Assembly (NCBI RefSeq): GCF_009389715.1 | Contig: NC_052395.1 | Span: 21,118,493-21,182,492, forward strand | DNA: 64,000 nt | Origin: Phoenix dactylifera | Taxonomy: Eukaryota; Streptophyta; Magnoliopsida; Arecales; Arecaceae | Reading direction: 5' to 3' | In this document: positions 32,315 to 59,479 of the stretch, one piece after another | Layout: each line of letters starts with the position of its first letter | How positions within the stretch are numbered: position 1 is the stretch's first letter | Notes under the pieces: generated by a model | The model's input: only the letters and a program-made list of their open reading frames with translations | Database searches by the model: none | What the model was told of the DNA's origin: nothing | Made by a program: the position numbers and the translations under genes

Positions 32315-33683
32315 TGATAAATGTGACCTGACCAATCAAACCGACCCATGTTCAACTTGCCATTAGCAAGTTTGGGTTTGGGCCATACAGATTTGGATTG
32401 TATATAAGTTGATACGTTTAATCTATTTAACATTTGGATCGAATTTGGATTTTAGATATCTGATCCGTTTAATATTCTAGTCAAGTTAGATCAGATATTC
32501 TGTTTAATTTATTTAATCTGTTTAAGATATATTTAACTTGTTTAAAATATGATTAGCCTATTTTTGTCCTCTTTAATCTAATCCGCTTAACTCATTTAAT
32601 CCATTTAAATTCATTTAGTTCGTTAAAAAAACTATTTAATTTATTTAACCTATTTAACCTATTTCATAAATAGATTATGTGAGTGGAGGTTGGGTTCAGA
32701 CCTGAATCTTGATTTGTTTAATAAACGGATCGAGTTCGACTTAATAAATTTTCAATCCAACATGCATCGAACCCAATCTGTATCCAACCGGATTCCCACC
32801 TCAAATCCAAACAGGTCTACCACAATGGCAGGAATAGTATAACAAATATTTTTTAGTAAAATAGCATAATAGAATTATAGATGCCAGACTGTTGTAAGAC
32901 CGTATCCTATTTTGTGTGCTTCTTGTGGACCTCATGTACCTCTTGACAAACACCAAGTTATTGTAGTAATGGCTACGGAGAGATATATGGTAGTAATGAC
33001 TAATGAGCATCACTGAGATTTTGTCTTATAGAAAGTTATAAACATATTTTTTTTGATGTGAAGGGAGGCAATACGCCACCCGACTTTTATAGAACGATAT
33101 AAATATATCCTATGTTTAGTTAATCATGCCTCTTATCCATTAATAATCCAAAAGGCACTTGGAAGTTGTTTAAAAGAAAAAAACTCTCTTGATCAGCATA
33201 CAGTCTATCAAAATCAGTATATATCATACAGAAAATGATGCTTGCCATAGTCTTCCTTTTATTTCTAGGTGGAGCATAAAGCGTGCTGCTTTCTTTAACA
33301 TTTTGTAGTGCATTCTGTGAGAAGGTGAGCTTTAAAGTTTAAAGGAGTCAGAGAAGTGGGTGAATTTAGGTGGTGCATCCAGTACTATAACATGTTATCC
33401 ACCATGTAAAAGTGAGTCGTGATGATGAAATCACTTGCCATGCTCTTTATCTTTAGATCTAATTGCTTGTTATAAAAGGCCCAAGGATTCTATATCGAGG
33501 TTAGAATTGACAGCCATTTGTGAAAAGGCACAGGCAGAGTTGAGGGAAGTGAACAGCTTTGTTTAGTGGGAAGTTGGTAGTTTTACATGGTTTTTGTGGT
33601 CGTCGAAACTTGCCGTAATGCCTCCAATGGAGGAAGAGCTTTGTTTGGTGGGAAGTTGGTAGCCTTTAGAACTCTCATGGCAC
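32315..33683. other. Intergenic DNA with degenerate TTTAATC-type repeats
   Basis: From 32400 to 32780 the sequence is a loose series of ATTTAATC, TTTAACC and GGATCGA words, like an old degenerate repeat. Nothing codes. Confidence 0.4.
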
Positions 33684-33686
33684 TGA

Positions 33687-34162
33687 GGGCGCGTTTGTTT
33701 CGTGAAAAAAAGAGAGAAAAAAGTGTGGTCAACGGAAAAGTAAGAGATGCCTCTTGTTTAGTTAGAGTTTTCAAAAGAAAGAGACGAAAAAGTTGTATTT
33801 TCGTGAAAATATGATTCTCATATTTCATAAAAAAATATTTTTCATTAGAAACATAGTAACGTTACTTTTTCATGATCCGAGAATCGAAATATTTTTATTT
33901 TTTTCCAAAAAGGTCCTTCAGTATCAAATCAAGAATTCTTATTTGATCCAAAGTATTAAAGACCTAATTTTTATTAAGGGTATAATATAAATTACACATA
34001 ATTTTTTCAGAAAAATGGATGGTCAACCAAACATAAGCACTCTGGAAATTTATTACTTTTCCATAGTCAATCAAACATGTCCAAAATATTTTTTCAGGCA
34101 TTCTCTTTCTAAAAATTTGCTTCTTCTATGAGGAAAAATGTTTTCCGCGAACCAAACGAGCC
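33687..34162. mobile_element. Tourist-like MITE, 476 bp
   Basis: The left end GGGCGCGTTTGTTTCG and the right end (minus strand) GGCTCGTTTGGTTCGCGG are inverted repeats with one indel. TGA occurs on both sides (33684-33686 and 34163-34165) as a candidate 3 bp TSD. Interior blocks are shared with the MITE at 30755. No coding capacity. Confidence 0.65.
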
Positions 34163-34165
34163 TGA

Positions 34166-36400
34166 AGAGTTTGGATGGGAATCCATTTGAAATATGCGAT
34201 AAGCATTAATGATGGGTGGACAATTAATTTGGTATATTGGATATTTTATATTTGGCTACAACATTATAGAAATGGTTACTAAATCCTGGACCTCTTAAGT
34301 TAGAAGTCCAGTTCAATCTTTAAGTAGCATGAATGGTGAGGGCATTAAAGTAGTGCATGCTCCTCATACGAGAATAACTTTAGCTTGTTGGGTTCATTCA
34401 AGTTTAGTTTGATGGATCTATTCCTCTCTTTTTTTGGTTTAATGGCAGAGCCACTAAGATCTGAAGGAGGAGACCCTCCGCATCCGCCATGATCGAAAGA
34501 TTCGACAGCAATTTTATGAGCAGAATTTCCCCCACCAACTGTCAATGAGTGTTATAATGATTATAACAACCATTATTTAGTTTAAAGAATAACTTATAAA
34601 ATTTTTAATATTACAATAGTCACTGAAATAATGGCTATTATAACAGTATTTTAATGAAAAATGACTTGCAATAATAACGATTTATCTTTTCCTTCGAACA
34701 AGTAGTACTTTTAGACAGCACAATCACTTTTAGAGAAAATTTTGAGAGAGAGCACTAGAATCTAAATTTTTTAGATTAAATAAGAATAAGGTAAAATACA
34801 TAAAATATAATTTTAGTAAAATTAGAAATAGAGTAAAAATTGAGGATCATGAAGTTTATATCACTTTTAATATTTATGATTTTTTATTCTTCATGAAGAA
34901 AAAAATTGAAAATGATATTATTTATAGGATTAGAGTAGGTTAGATGAAATGGACAAGTGTAACTAAAATATTATATGATCATTGGTCACTCGTCAAGTTA
35001 AAAGAAAAATTTTATATGACAATCATTTGGCTAGGTATACTCTATGGTATGAAATATTGAATAGTTAGAAAATAATATATCATAAGATTAATATAGTTGA
35101 AATGAAAATAAATAAAAAATAAAGTTACTCTTAAAATGGTAGAGATAACACCAATTGAGGACAAATTTAGAAAATGCCGACTTAAATATAGCACTAATTG
35201 AGAACAAATTTAGAGAAGGACGACTTAAATAATATTGAAATATATAATGTAGGTCGAGGGATGCACCCGCATGAATGAAATATTATATATATATATATAA
35301 GGAAACAAACATATAGAGATAGATCAAAAATGATACGGGATGAAGTAATAAGGAGGATTTAATATCTCAATATCACTCAAAAATTAACGTTGAATCAAGT
35401 AGAATGGAGAAATAGAATTCATCCATTCCCAACTAGTGTTTACATTTTGCCAAGCTATTTGGATGAAAAGGAGAAAAAAAAAAAATGTATCCAAGCTTTT
35501 CATTCCTAAACTTGCTTTGATCTTGAGCTGTCGTCCAATATTCCTTTTGATTTTTTTAATATTTTATTTTTTGATTCATAAGAATGTATTTTCTCTAGTT
35601 TGGCCTAAATAAATCCGATTTCACCACGAAAGAAAAGAAAAAAAAACATGTTTTAATCTTTTCCAGAGTTGCTCTATTTTCCTGCCTTAAAATATATTGT
35701 CTGGGCTACTCTCCTGCCTCAAAATATATTGCTCTTTCTTAATTCATTTGAACTTTCTAAGTATATCCCCTCTCCTTCTGTTAGGCTCTCCCTCTTCTAA
35801 TTATAGAGATGCATGGAGATAAGAGATATAGATTGATCGGTGACCTAGGGTTGTCTTGATGATTACACTAAATGATCACACTTTTCTGCCAATTAACTAG
35901 GGATTTTGGTTCAAATTTTAGATAATGCATCTACAAATATTTCAGCCCTTTTTTTGCTCTTTTATTTTAAGGAGAAAAAACGATTGATTATAAAACTAAA
36001 GCTGATGAGAGATCGAAAACACATCAATCATACTTCGGCTGGATCCATGCGCGCATAACCTTACCGCACAACAATGAGAGCGACCAAACGCCCCAAGTTT
36101 AGGTGACATGCGGACCAAACCAAGATTTTAGACAAAATGTTGGCCCCACAAGCAGTCGACCTCCAAGCTACCATTCAAGGTCGGGACGTGGGTTTACGAG
36201 CGCTGGGTTAAGTAATAAGCTCTCTTACGTGCGTCCCGAAAGCCCGGTCGCAGTACACGAGGCAGCCCCTTTTAACACCCGTTACCGGACAGGGATTGTA
36301 TCTTTCGCACGAAGGAAAACAAGAATCACCTTCCTTTGCGCGGATCCACCGTTGGATCGCGCAATGGCCGCTTCGAGATCTGTGCAGTGGGTAATTAAGA
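34166..36400. other. AT-rich intergenic DNA and DnaJ upstream region
   Basis: Two related blocks with AATTGAGRACAAATTTAGA lie near 35151 and 35197. A short TA run occurs at 35285-35301. GC content rises from about 36050 towards the DnaJ promoter. No other gene seen. Confidence 0.45.
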
Positions 36401-36497
36401 AAATCGGAGTGCTTTGCGATCTGTGCGGGGTGCGATCCAATCGTTGGCGTCGCGAAGGAAGATCAACCTTGCTTTGGCGTGAAAGATACAACCCGAA

Positions 36498-36515
36498 CCC
36501 CCCCCCCCCCCCCCC
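36498..36515 (+). repeat. (C)18 homopolymer in the DnaJ promoter or leader
   Basis: Eighteen consecutive C directly upstream of, or within, the probable 5'UTR exon. Length calls at such tracts are error-prone in assemblies. Confidence 0.9.
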
Positions 36516-36618
36516 GGGTTGCTCCCGTCAAGATCTTGTTTACGGGAGGAAACGAGAAAAGGAACCAAAAATTCTAAAGATTTGGGAAGCTTCACAAGAT
36601 TTGCCTGCCTGTTGTTGA

Positions 36619-37350
36619 GGTATTGTCTCCTCTTTCTATTTTTCAAAAAAAAATCGCATAAATAAGCCGTGATTTGATCTTTATTTTCTAATCGTTGCGA
36701 TTTTCCTATCCTTTTTGGAGATGTGGTCTTCCCCCTCCGTTTTTCTCCTCTCCTATTCAATTAAGTTGTCCGTGCCCTATTTTCCTTTTCATTGTTCGGG
36801 GAAAACCAAGATTTGTTCTTCGTGTCGTTTTCTTTTTATTTGTTCTTCTTTTATGTTATTTGTAAATTTATTCCGCACTGTTTGTATCTTCTAACATTAG
36901 GTCTCAAGTTTTTTTTTTTTTTAATTTTTTGGGTTATCTTATGCTATTCAGCGATTTTCATTTATGTTCGAGCATTGACATTGGCTACTTTTTAATTCCA
37001 CTTAGGATGCTTATCTTTAGCTTATTCAGATATTTTTGGGAAATTTTTTAGGCTTTCCTTTTCTTAATGTGTCGGGGTTTGAATCTGTACATATCTTTGT
37101 GTGATATTGTTATTTGATGTACTATGTGCATAGAAAAGATGAAAGAAAAGATCTATATGAACACATTTAAGCTGATATTCAAAGCTTTCTGTTAAAATTG
37201 CGGGATTTTATTCTCCCTCTTCCACTCCCCCTTCCAGGTGCGTGTTTGTATTTCATACTTTTAGGTATTTGCATATATTCACATGGTTTTTTTCTGGATT
37301 CTTGTTAGGTAGAGACCGGTAAGTAAAGCTGTTTTCTGGATTCTTGTTAG
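36619..37350 (+). other. Probable 5'UTR intron of the DnaJ gene with duplicated acceptor
   Basis: A donor GTTGTTGAG|GTATTG at 36619 and acceptors TTGTTAG| at 37307-37308 and 37349-37350 frame an intron ahead of the ATG at 37370. The acceptor block is duplicated: the 23 bp TTTCTGGATTCTTGTTAGGTAGA occurs at 37291-37313 and again at 37333-37355. Between them GGTAAGTAA (GT at 37319) could act as a donor. Confidence 0.5.
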
Positions 37351-37369
37351 GTAGATAGATTTTAAAGCC

Positions 37370-52130
<14,761 letters not shown>

Positions 52131-52453
52131 GAATCGTATGTATGTATCGTGAAGACATGATTGGTGAGGGCTTCCTTTTCTGCTGGAAGATGGAATCTCT
52201 CGAGTGCCTTGCTTGGACTGTTCATGTGAATTGAAGTACTGTTATGCTGTGGTTTGTAACTATCTTCATCCTGTAGCACTGCACTTCTTTCTGGAAGCAA
52301 AGCAATGCCAATGCTTGTCGCTGTATCACTTAAGAAATATGAATGCCTCTGTATGAATCCAAGGCAACATTGTGGAGTATTGGTGAGTTTGTTTTTCCTC
52401 AAATGGAGAACTGGCTTTAGCTACTTTTACTGAAATTTAAACCATGAGTTGCA
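52131..52453 (+). other. DnaJ 3'UTR/flank up to the copia insertion
   Basis: The 323 bp after the DnaJ stop probably hold the 3'UTR. No clear AATAAA is visible before the insertion, so the transcript may end inside or beyond the inserted LTR. Confidence 0.45.
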
Positions 52454-52459
52454 TGTTGG

Positions 52460-52546
<87 letters not shown>

Positions 52547-53054
52547 CATGTTTTTGGTGTTGTTTTTTCTGAAGGAAAAAAAAAGGTGAAAAGATGGGAC
52601 CCTAGATAGTTGAAGGTGAAAAGATGTGACCTTAAAAAGGTAGTTGAGGATGAAAAGGGATGACTTTTTGAAATGACACAAATGATGGTTGTCTGAAAAG
52701 TGGTGACTATTCAAACAAGTATTGTAACTATTTAAAGAAACACCAAGAATACTATAAAAGAGCCTCTCTACTGCAGAAAATTGAAAACAACACATTCTTT
52801 CTTTCTTTCTTAAATTTTTTCTCTTTTTAGTCTTGCCATTATAGCTAAACTCTTAGAGTTTTCTGGTTTGATATCGATAGTGCTAAATGCTATCAAACAA
52901 ACAGATTTTTCTGGTTCCGTTGTATCTTGGAGGTAAATTTGTTGGTCCCTTTTGCATGCAAGTGGTAGGGGCAAATATTGTCTTAAGGAAAACGACATTG
53001 TAATGTATCTAGGAGCGTTTTTCTTTCTTACTTTTTTGTTCTTTAGTTTCTATG
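52454..53054 (+). repeat. 5' LTR of the copia element
   Basis: Starts TGTTGGGAA and aligns with the 3' LTR up to TTTCTATG, where the 3' LTR has TTCCTACA. The terminal CA is therefore mutated to TG here. A TATA box TATAAAA lies at 52753-52759. It contains a large AT microsatellite near its start. Confidence 0.85.
52462..52541. repeat. (AT)40 microsatellite inside the 5' LTR
   Basis: An 80 bp uninterrupted AT/TA run. The corresponding place in the 3' LTR (57454-57480) has only a short imperfect TATATCTATATATGTATATA, so the run expanded after insertion. The run also produces a spurious (YI)n open frame on the minus strand. Confidence 0.95.
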
Positions 53055-53079
53055 ATCTTAAGATAATATTTTAAGCAAT

Positions 53080-56000
53080 GGTACCACAAACTTTGAAGGA
53101 GTTGACCTTGGATTTCATGAAATTGGAGAAGTTTGATGAGTGAATTTCAAACGTTGGCAAAAGAAGATGCACTTCTTTCTGACAACTCTATAGTCTATTG
53201 AAAGCGAGGCAGAAACTATTGTTGCAGCTAGAGAGCGACTCAAGTGGGAACAAGATGACTATATTTGCAAGGATCACATCTGCAATGGCATGTCACACAC
53301 ACTGTTTGACATCTACAACAACAAGGCTACTGCAAAAGACGTGTGGGATACACTTGAAGCGAAGTATCTGTTGGATGACGCAACAAGTAAGAAATTTCTT
53401 GCAACTAAGTTTTTCAATTACAAAATGGTTGATTCTAGGCGTGTTTCTGAGTAGTACCATGAAATCATGCATATTCTCGATTAATTCACTCAACATAACA
53501 TAAATATGGATGAAACTATCACTGTTTCTTTCATTATCGATAAGCTTCCTCCAACATGAAAAGAATACAGGAAAAGATTCAAGCACAAAAACAATTAGGC
53601 CAGCACTTGCAAGTTGAGGAGGAATTGAGACAAAAAGAAAGTCTCGAAGAAAAAACAACTCAAGCCTTGAAAGTGCTGACTGTGGAGGATGGGAAGCCCT
53701 CACAACCTAGTAGAAAGAGAAAGTACTCTCCCCAGGACAATGATAAACAACAACAAAAAAGAAGAAGAAAGGCAATTGTTGCCATTGTGGCAAACTAGGT
53801 CATTTTAAGAAGGAATCCCGCTTCTGGAAAAAGAAGCAACAAGCTATTGCTACGAACTCAAAAGAAAAGTTTGTAGCAATGATTTCTGAGATCAACATGA
53901 TCCAAGAAGATGATTCATGGTTTGTAGACTCTGGTACAAAAGTCTCTTCAAGACCATTGAATTTGTTGATGATGGAAGCAACCTTTATATGGAAAATTCT
54001 GCAACTGTTGCTATCAAAGCCAAAGGAACTGTGGATCTTGAATTCACTTTTGGAAAAGTCTTGACTCTTACTGATGTGTACTATACACTTGAGATTAGGA
54101 GGAGCCTTGTATCAGGAAGTCTACTGAATAAGTATGGATTTAAGTTAGTCTTTGAGTTAGATAAGTTTATTCTGACCAAAGGAGATATTTTTGTGGAGAA
54201 GGGTTATTTGTACGAGGGAATGTTCAAGCTTAATATTAGTAAGATGAATTCTTCTGCTTATATTGTTGATTCCTTTACTTTGTGGTATCATAGATTAGGA
54301 CATATGAACAATAAAAGAATGGATGAAATGATTAAACTGGACTTAATTCCAAAGTATGCTAATGACATAGATGATAAGTGTAAAGTATGCATGCAAACAA
54401 AAATAACCAGAAAACCATTTTCAAGAACAAATAGAACTTCTACTTTATTGCAGATTGTACATAGTGATGTATGTGATATGCATAGCACTCCCACCAGAGG
54501 AGGTAAAAAATATTTTCTAACCTTCATAGATGATTTCTCTAGATACTGCTATGTTTATTTAATGCATTCAAAGGATGAAGTTCTAGACAAATTTAAGATT
54601 TATAAAACTGAAGTTGAAAATCAATGTGAAGTGACAATAAAATGCTTTAGATCAGATAAATGAGGAGAATATCATTTTTCTGTATATTATGAATCAGTTG
54701 GCATAATTCATGACATATCTATTGCATATACTTCATAACAAAATGGAATTGCTGAAAGAAAAAATAGAACATTGGTTGAAATGGTTAATGCTATGATGCT
54801 TTATTCTGGGATTAACAAAAGTTTTTGGGGTAAAGCTCTTCTCACTGCATGTTGCATATTAAATAGAATACCACATAAAAAGTCAAAAGTGACTCCATAT
54901 GAGTTATGGAAGAAATGAAAGCCTAACCTTAGTTATTTTAAGGTGTGGGGTTGTAGAGCTATTGTTAGATTGCCTGAACCTAGGATAAGAAAATTAGGAC
55001 AAAAGGAAATTGAGTGTATATTTTTGGGATATGCACAACATAGCAAAGGCTACAAATTTTTAGTCATTGAATCAAATGACTAATGTTAAAACTAACACTG
55101 TTATAGAATCAAGGGATGCAGAATTTTATGAAAATAGGTTCACTTCAATTCCATCTATTAATGATAAGGTGGGGGAACCTATGACAAAAAGTAATGAATC
55201 TGGTGAATCAAGTGAACCTCATGAAATAAGGAGAAGTAAAAGAATGAGGAAAGAAAAATTATTCGGACCAGATTTTGTTACATTTTTGGTTGAAGGATCA
55301 AGAGTTTCAACACTTAATAAAATTATGATTTCCCAAAGTACAGAATCTGATCTTTTAACATATGAAGAGGCTATGAAGTCTCAAGATGCTGCATTTTGGC
55401 AAGAAGCCATTAATGATGAAATGGATTTTATAATGGGTAACAAAACATGGAAGTTAGTAGACCTGCCCCTGGTTCTACACCAATTGGTTATAAGTGGATA
55501 TTCAAGAAGAAATTAAAAGTTGATGGAACCATAGATAAGTTTGAGGCTAGGTTGGTTGCTAAGGGTTTTAAACAAAAAGGAGGTATAGACTACTTTGATA
55601 CATGTGCTCTTGTTGCTAGATTTTCTACTATTAGAACGTTGATTGCATTGACATCAATTTATAAGTTTCATATTCATCAAATGGATGTGAAAACTACATT
55701 TTTGAATGGGGAGCTTGAAGAAAAAATTTATATAGAACAACCAGAGGGTTTTGTTATGCAAGGTCAAGAGCATCAAGTATATAAACTAGTTAAATTCCTT
55801 TATAGACTTAAACAAGCTCCAAAACAATAGCATGAAAAATTTGACAAAGCTATTGTTGCTAATGGTTTTAAAATCCATGCTAATAAATGTGTTTATAGTA
55901 AATTTCAAACAAACAAAGGTGTGATAACATGCTTATATGTTGATATCATGTTGATTTTTGGTACTGATATAGAAAGTATTGAAAATACAAAGAAGTATTT

Positions 56001-56898
56001 GTCATCTAATTTTGATATGAAATATTTAGGTGTTGCTGAAGTAATTTTAGGAATAAAAATCATTAGAAATAATGAAGGATTAATGCTCACTCAGTCTCAT
56101 TACATTGAGAAAATATTAAAGAGATTTAATCACTTTGATTGCAAGCTTGTTTCTATTCCTTTTGATACAAATATGAAATTGTATGCTAATACTGGTAGAG
56201 TTGTAGATCAATTGGAGTATGCTAGAGTTATTGGTTGTTTGATGTATACCATGACTCGTACAAGATCTGACATTGCCTTTACAGTAGGCAAAATGAGTAG
56301 ATATATTAGTAATCCTAGTAATATCCACTGGAACGCTATACATAGAATTTTGAAGTATCTTAAAAAGATCATAAATTATGGCATAATGTACAATGGTTAT
56401 CCTTCAGTTTTAGAAGGGTTCACAAATGCTAGTTAGATCACTGAGAATGAGGATCACAAATCAACCAGTGGATGGATATTCACTCTTGGTGGAGGAGCAA
56501 TCTCCTAGGGATCAAAAAAGCAAACAATTATAACTAATTCTACTATGGCAGCATAGTTTATAGTTTTGGCCTCTTGTGGCAAAGAGGCAGAGTAGTTACG
56601 GAATTTGTTGTTAGAAATTTCTATTTGGCCTAAGTCAATGTATTATATATCACTACATTGTGATAGTCAAGCTATGCTGTCAAAGGCACATAGCCATGTT
56701 TACAATGGTAAATCTAGACACATTGGTCTAAGACATAGTTATGTAAGGCAATTACTCACTGATGGAGTAATTACCATTGATTTTGTGAGATCCTGTCACA
56801 ACTTGGCAAATCCATTAACTAAAGGACTCACAAGGGATTTGATGTGGAAAATATCAAAGGGGATGGGACCAAAGTTTATGGAAAATGATCACCAATGA
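53080..56898 (+). pseudogene. Broken gag-pol of the copia element
   Basis: Gag begins near 53080 and is frameshifted early. The zinc knuckle near 53770-53815 keeps C-x2-C-x4-H but has Ser in place of the last Cys. Protease motif VDSGT is near 53930. The integrase region (HRLGHM, then C-x2-C, then core) follows to a TGA at 54661, with further stops at about 54736 and 54916. Reverse transcriptase runs from KWIFKKK near 55490. Its active site reads YVDI instead of YVDD (near 55940). RNase H extends to 56898. Stops at 55828, 56434, 56506 and 56595 sit where tryptophan is expected (TGG to TAG). Confidence 0.88.
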
Positions 56899-57436
56899 TG
56901 GAAACTCAACTCAACCCTTGTAACTATAAGGCTTTGAGTTCAATGAGCAAAAATACATCATATCTTGTGATCGAAAGCACTACTAAATTATTAGCCCAAG
57001 ATAAAAAGTGCTTGGTACCTGTAATGATAAAGTGGAGGTGTACATTATGTACTTAATAGGCTTATAATAGTTTTTCTGTTAAAGTGTAGATTTACTGGGC
57101 ACTTTTGATAAGCCTACCTATATGAGTGTCAGTGGTGGTGCCGCCACCTATGAGACCTAGACTTTGTCTCTAGAGTAATCATGAAACCATGATATAGACC
57201 TAAGGCTAATCCACAGGTCGGTTTTAGAACAACTCGAAGAGGAAAAAAAATTATGTGTGAGATATGTCCGGTTGGTCATAAAGGTTCACTAGTTCAAAGC
57301 TTGCCTACCATGCTAACCTGATTAACTTTGACATGTTATCGCTAAGTAAAGGTTCAAGTCCACATGACACTTTTATGTATGCATAAGTTTTTCTATTTTG
57401 GCAAAGACTCTTTATAATTTTGAAAATGGTGGAGGA

Positions 57437-57985
57437 TTTTGGAAATTTTCAAAATTATATATCTATATATGTATATATATGTTTTGGGTGTTAGTTTTTC
57501 TGAAGGAAGAAGGTGAAAAGATGTGATCCTAGAAAGGTAGTTAAGGTGAAAAGATGTGACCCTAAAAAGGTAGTTGAAGATGAAAAGAGATGACTCTTTG
57601 AACAGACACAAATGATGGCTGTCTGAAAAGTGGTGACTATTCAAACAAGTATTGTGACTGTTTGAAGGGATACAAAGAACACTATAAAAGAGTCTTTCTA
57701 CTGCAGAAAAATGAAGACAACACATTCATTCTTTCCTTCTCAAATTTTCTCTCTTTTTAGTCTTGCCATTATAGCCAAACTCTTAGAGTTTTTAGGTTTG
57801 ATATTGGTAATGCAAAACGCTATCAAATAAACAGATTTTTCTAGACTCCATTATATTCTGAAGATAAATTTGCTGTTTTCTTTTGCACACAAGTGGTGGC
57901 GGCAAATATTGTCTTAAGAAAAACGACGTTGTAACATGCCTTGAAGCGTTTTTCTTTCTTACTTTTTCATTCTCTGGTTCCTACA
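57437..57985 (+). repeat. 3' LTR of the copia element
   Basis: Starts TTTTGGAAA, aligning to TGTTGGGAA of the 5' LTR, and ends CCTACA directly before the TTGCA duplication. It differs from the 5' LTR by many substitutions, indicating an old insertion. Confidence 0.85.
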
Positions 57986-57990
57986 TTGCA

Positions 57991-59472
57991 TCTACACCCT
58001 GTAACAAGTATTTTGCACATTGGAAGTCTCATTCACATATCGACGAAATTATAACCTGATTTATACGCCAACTCCTGTTTTGTGATATGCATGCTAGGCC
58101 TTGAATGGGTGCATATAATAATAAAAGCAAATTTAATAAATTTAATAAAAAATAAAGCAAATTTAGTTGCAAACCTTTAGATGGGTTGAAGGAGATCGAT
58201 CCGAAAACAAGAGCATGATGTGCATTCGAGTTGCGACCAGTGCTATCGAGACCAACTACAACGTGAAGTCTCTTGTCACATCTCAGCATTCAGCATATCG
58301 ACTTTCCGCTTCCAGAAAAATGCATAAAATCTTAAGTCAGTCTTTTCGGTACGTTGATTCGGTGAGCTGCACCTTGTCGTTCCTTTGGGTTGTTAGGTCA
58401 TTCTTTTAAGGCTGTCAGAGTCGGCCACGCTCAAATGTCATGTTTGAGTGTCAAGTGTGCAAGAATCAACTGGCTGGGTGGTTAGGGAATTCTATTAAGG
58501 CAATCAGTATGTCATTTTTGAGTGTCAAGTGTGCAAGGATCATCGCTAATTTTTACAATTATTATTATTATTTTTTTGCCTATCCTCTTGGTGATCGTAT
58601 GCATGTATAATGTGATGCCTAAAAATTTATTAAAAAAAAGGAGCCTTGTTTTAGCAGGCATTATGTATGCATGTATAATGATAACGATGGTGATAACGGT
58701 AATGATAAAGATGTTGGCGATGGACATATTATATATAAAAAAAATTTATAGTCTTTAAAATTAAAACAAATTGATAATAGTAAATATAGCATATTCAAAT
58801 GCATGTCCCGCTGAAAATTTTTGTATATGTGTTGATAGTAGCCATGCATTGGGGCGCTATTAAGGTAGCAATGGTACTCAAGGAAAAAGGAGGCAGGGAT
58901 AAGGTTATCACTTCAGAAGAAAATAATATTCTTTATTTCAAGTTCTGTGTTCAACCAAATTTTGAGCAATTCTTTTTTTGAGCAATCCATCGCCACTGAA
59001 CTTCAGATCTATGCAAACTTCTCAGTCCATTTCTCCTACTCTGCAACTATAAAGCAATGCAAACTTCTGGCAGCATCTGCTGACTGGATTCTTCTCCTTT
59101 GATCCAAGATGGCATATCTTTCGATAAACAACAAAACATGACATCTGGGAAGTGCTCCACTGAGATGTAGTGTATGTTGTCATTAACATATGGATGATCT
59201 TTTTTTTGCTTCCATTGATAATGTATATTAATCTGGGATGGTCTCATGCAGAGGACCACCAAGGTAATAAAGGTTCATTTTGTTGAGGGGGCACCAAGAC
59301 TACACCCACAGGCAGAGGACCACCTGTCAAATGACCTAATCTTCTAGGTGTAATCAAGCATCCCACTAAGACTATTGACTATACACTCAGATGCCATCAA
59401 GATAGTGCTTCCTGTTCCTTTTTATTTCCGAATTAAACAATCATAAAAACTAGTTAGACCTGTACTGCCTCT
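57991..59472. other. Intergenic DNA, former DnaJ 3' flank plus CIF upstream region
   Basis: No gene recognised. The phrase GAGTGTCAAGTGTGCAAG occurs twice (58446-58463 and 58519-58536). AT-rich runs occupy 58555-58760. Confidence 0.45.
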
Positions 59473-59479
59473 TATAAAG
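59473..59479 (+). promoter_or_regulatory. TATA box candidate for the CIF-type gene
   Basis: TATAAAG about 125 nt upstream of the ATG at 59602, giving a plausible short leader of about 95 nt. Confidence 0.45.

Larger units (their letters stand above)
52454..57985 (+). mobile_element. Complete but decayed Ty1/copia element (Tork-like), 5.5 kb
   Basis: Flanked by the perfect TSD TTGCA (52449-52453 and 57986-57990). LTRs of 601 and 549 bp enclose a gag-pol region in copia order: zinc knuckle, protease, integrase, reverse transcriptase, RNase H. A polypurine stretch (GTGGAGGAT, 57428-57436) precedes the 3' LTR. Many stops and a damaged RT active site show that it is inactive. It inserted 323 bp downstream of the DnaJ stop codon in the sense orientation. 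Lineage assignment is tentative. Confidence 0.92.

Noticed and set aside
36103..36618. 171-codon open frame upstream of the DnaJ gene
   Set aside because: It contains the C18 tract, resembles no family, and ends at the proposed leader donor. It is best read as promoter and leader.
52427..52795. Minus-strand frame with a long (YI)n run
   Set aside because: It is a translation of the AT microsatellite in the copia LTR.
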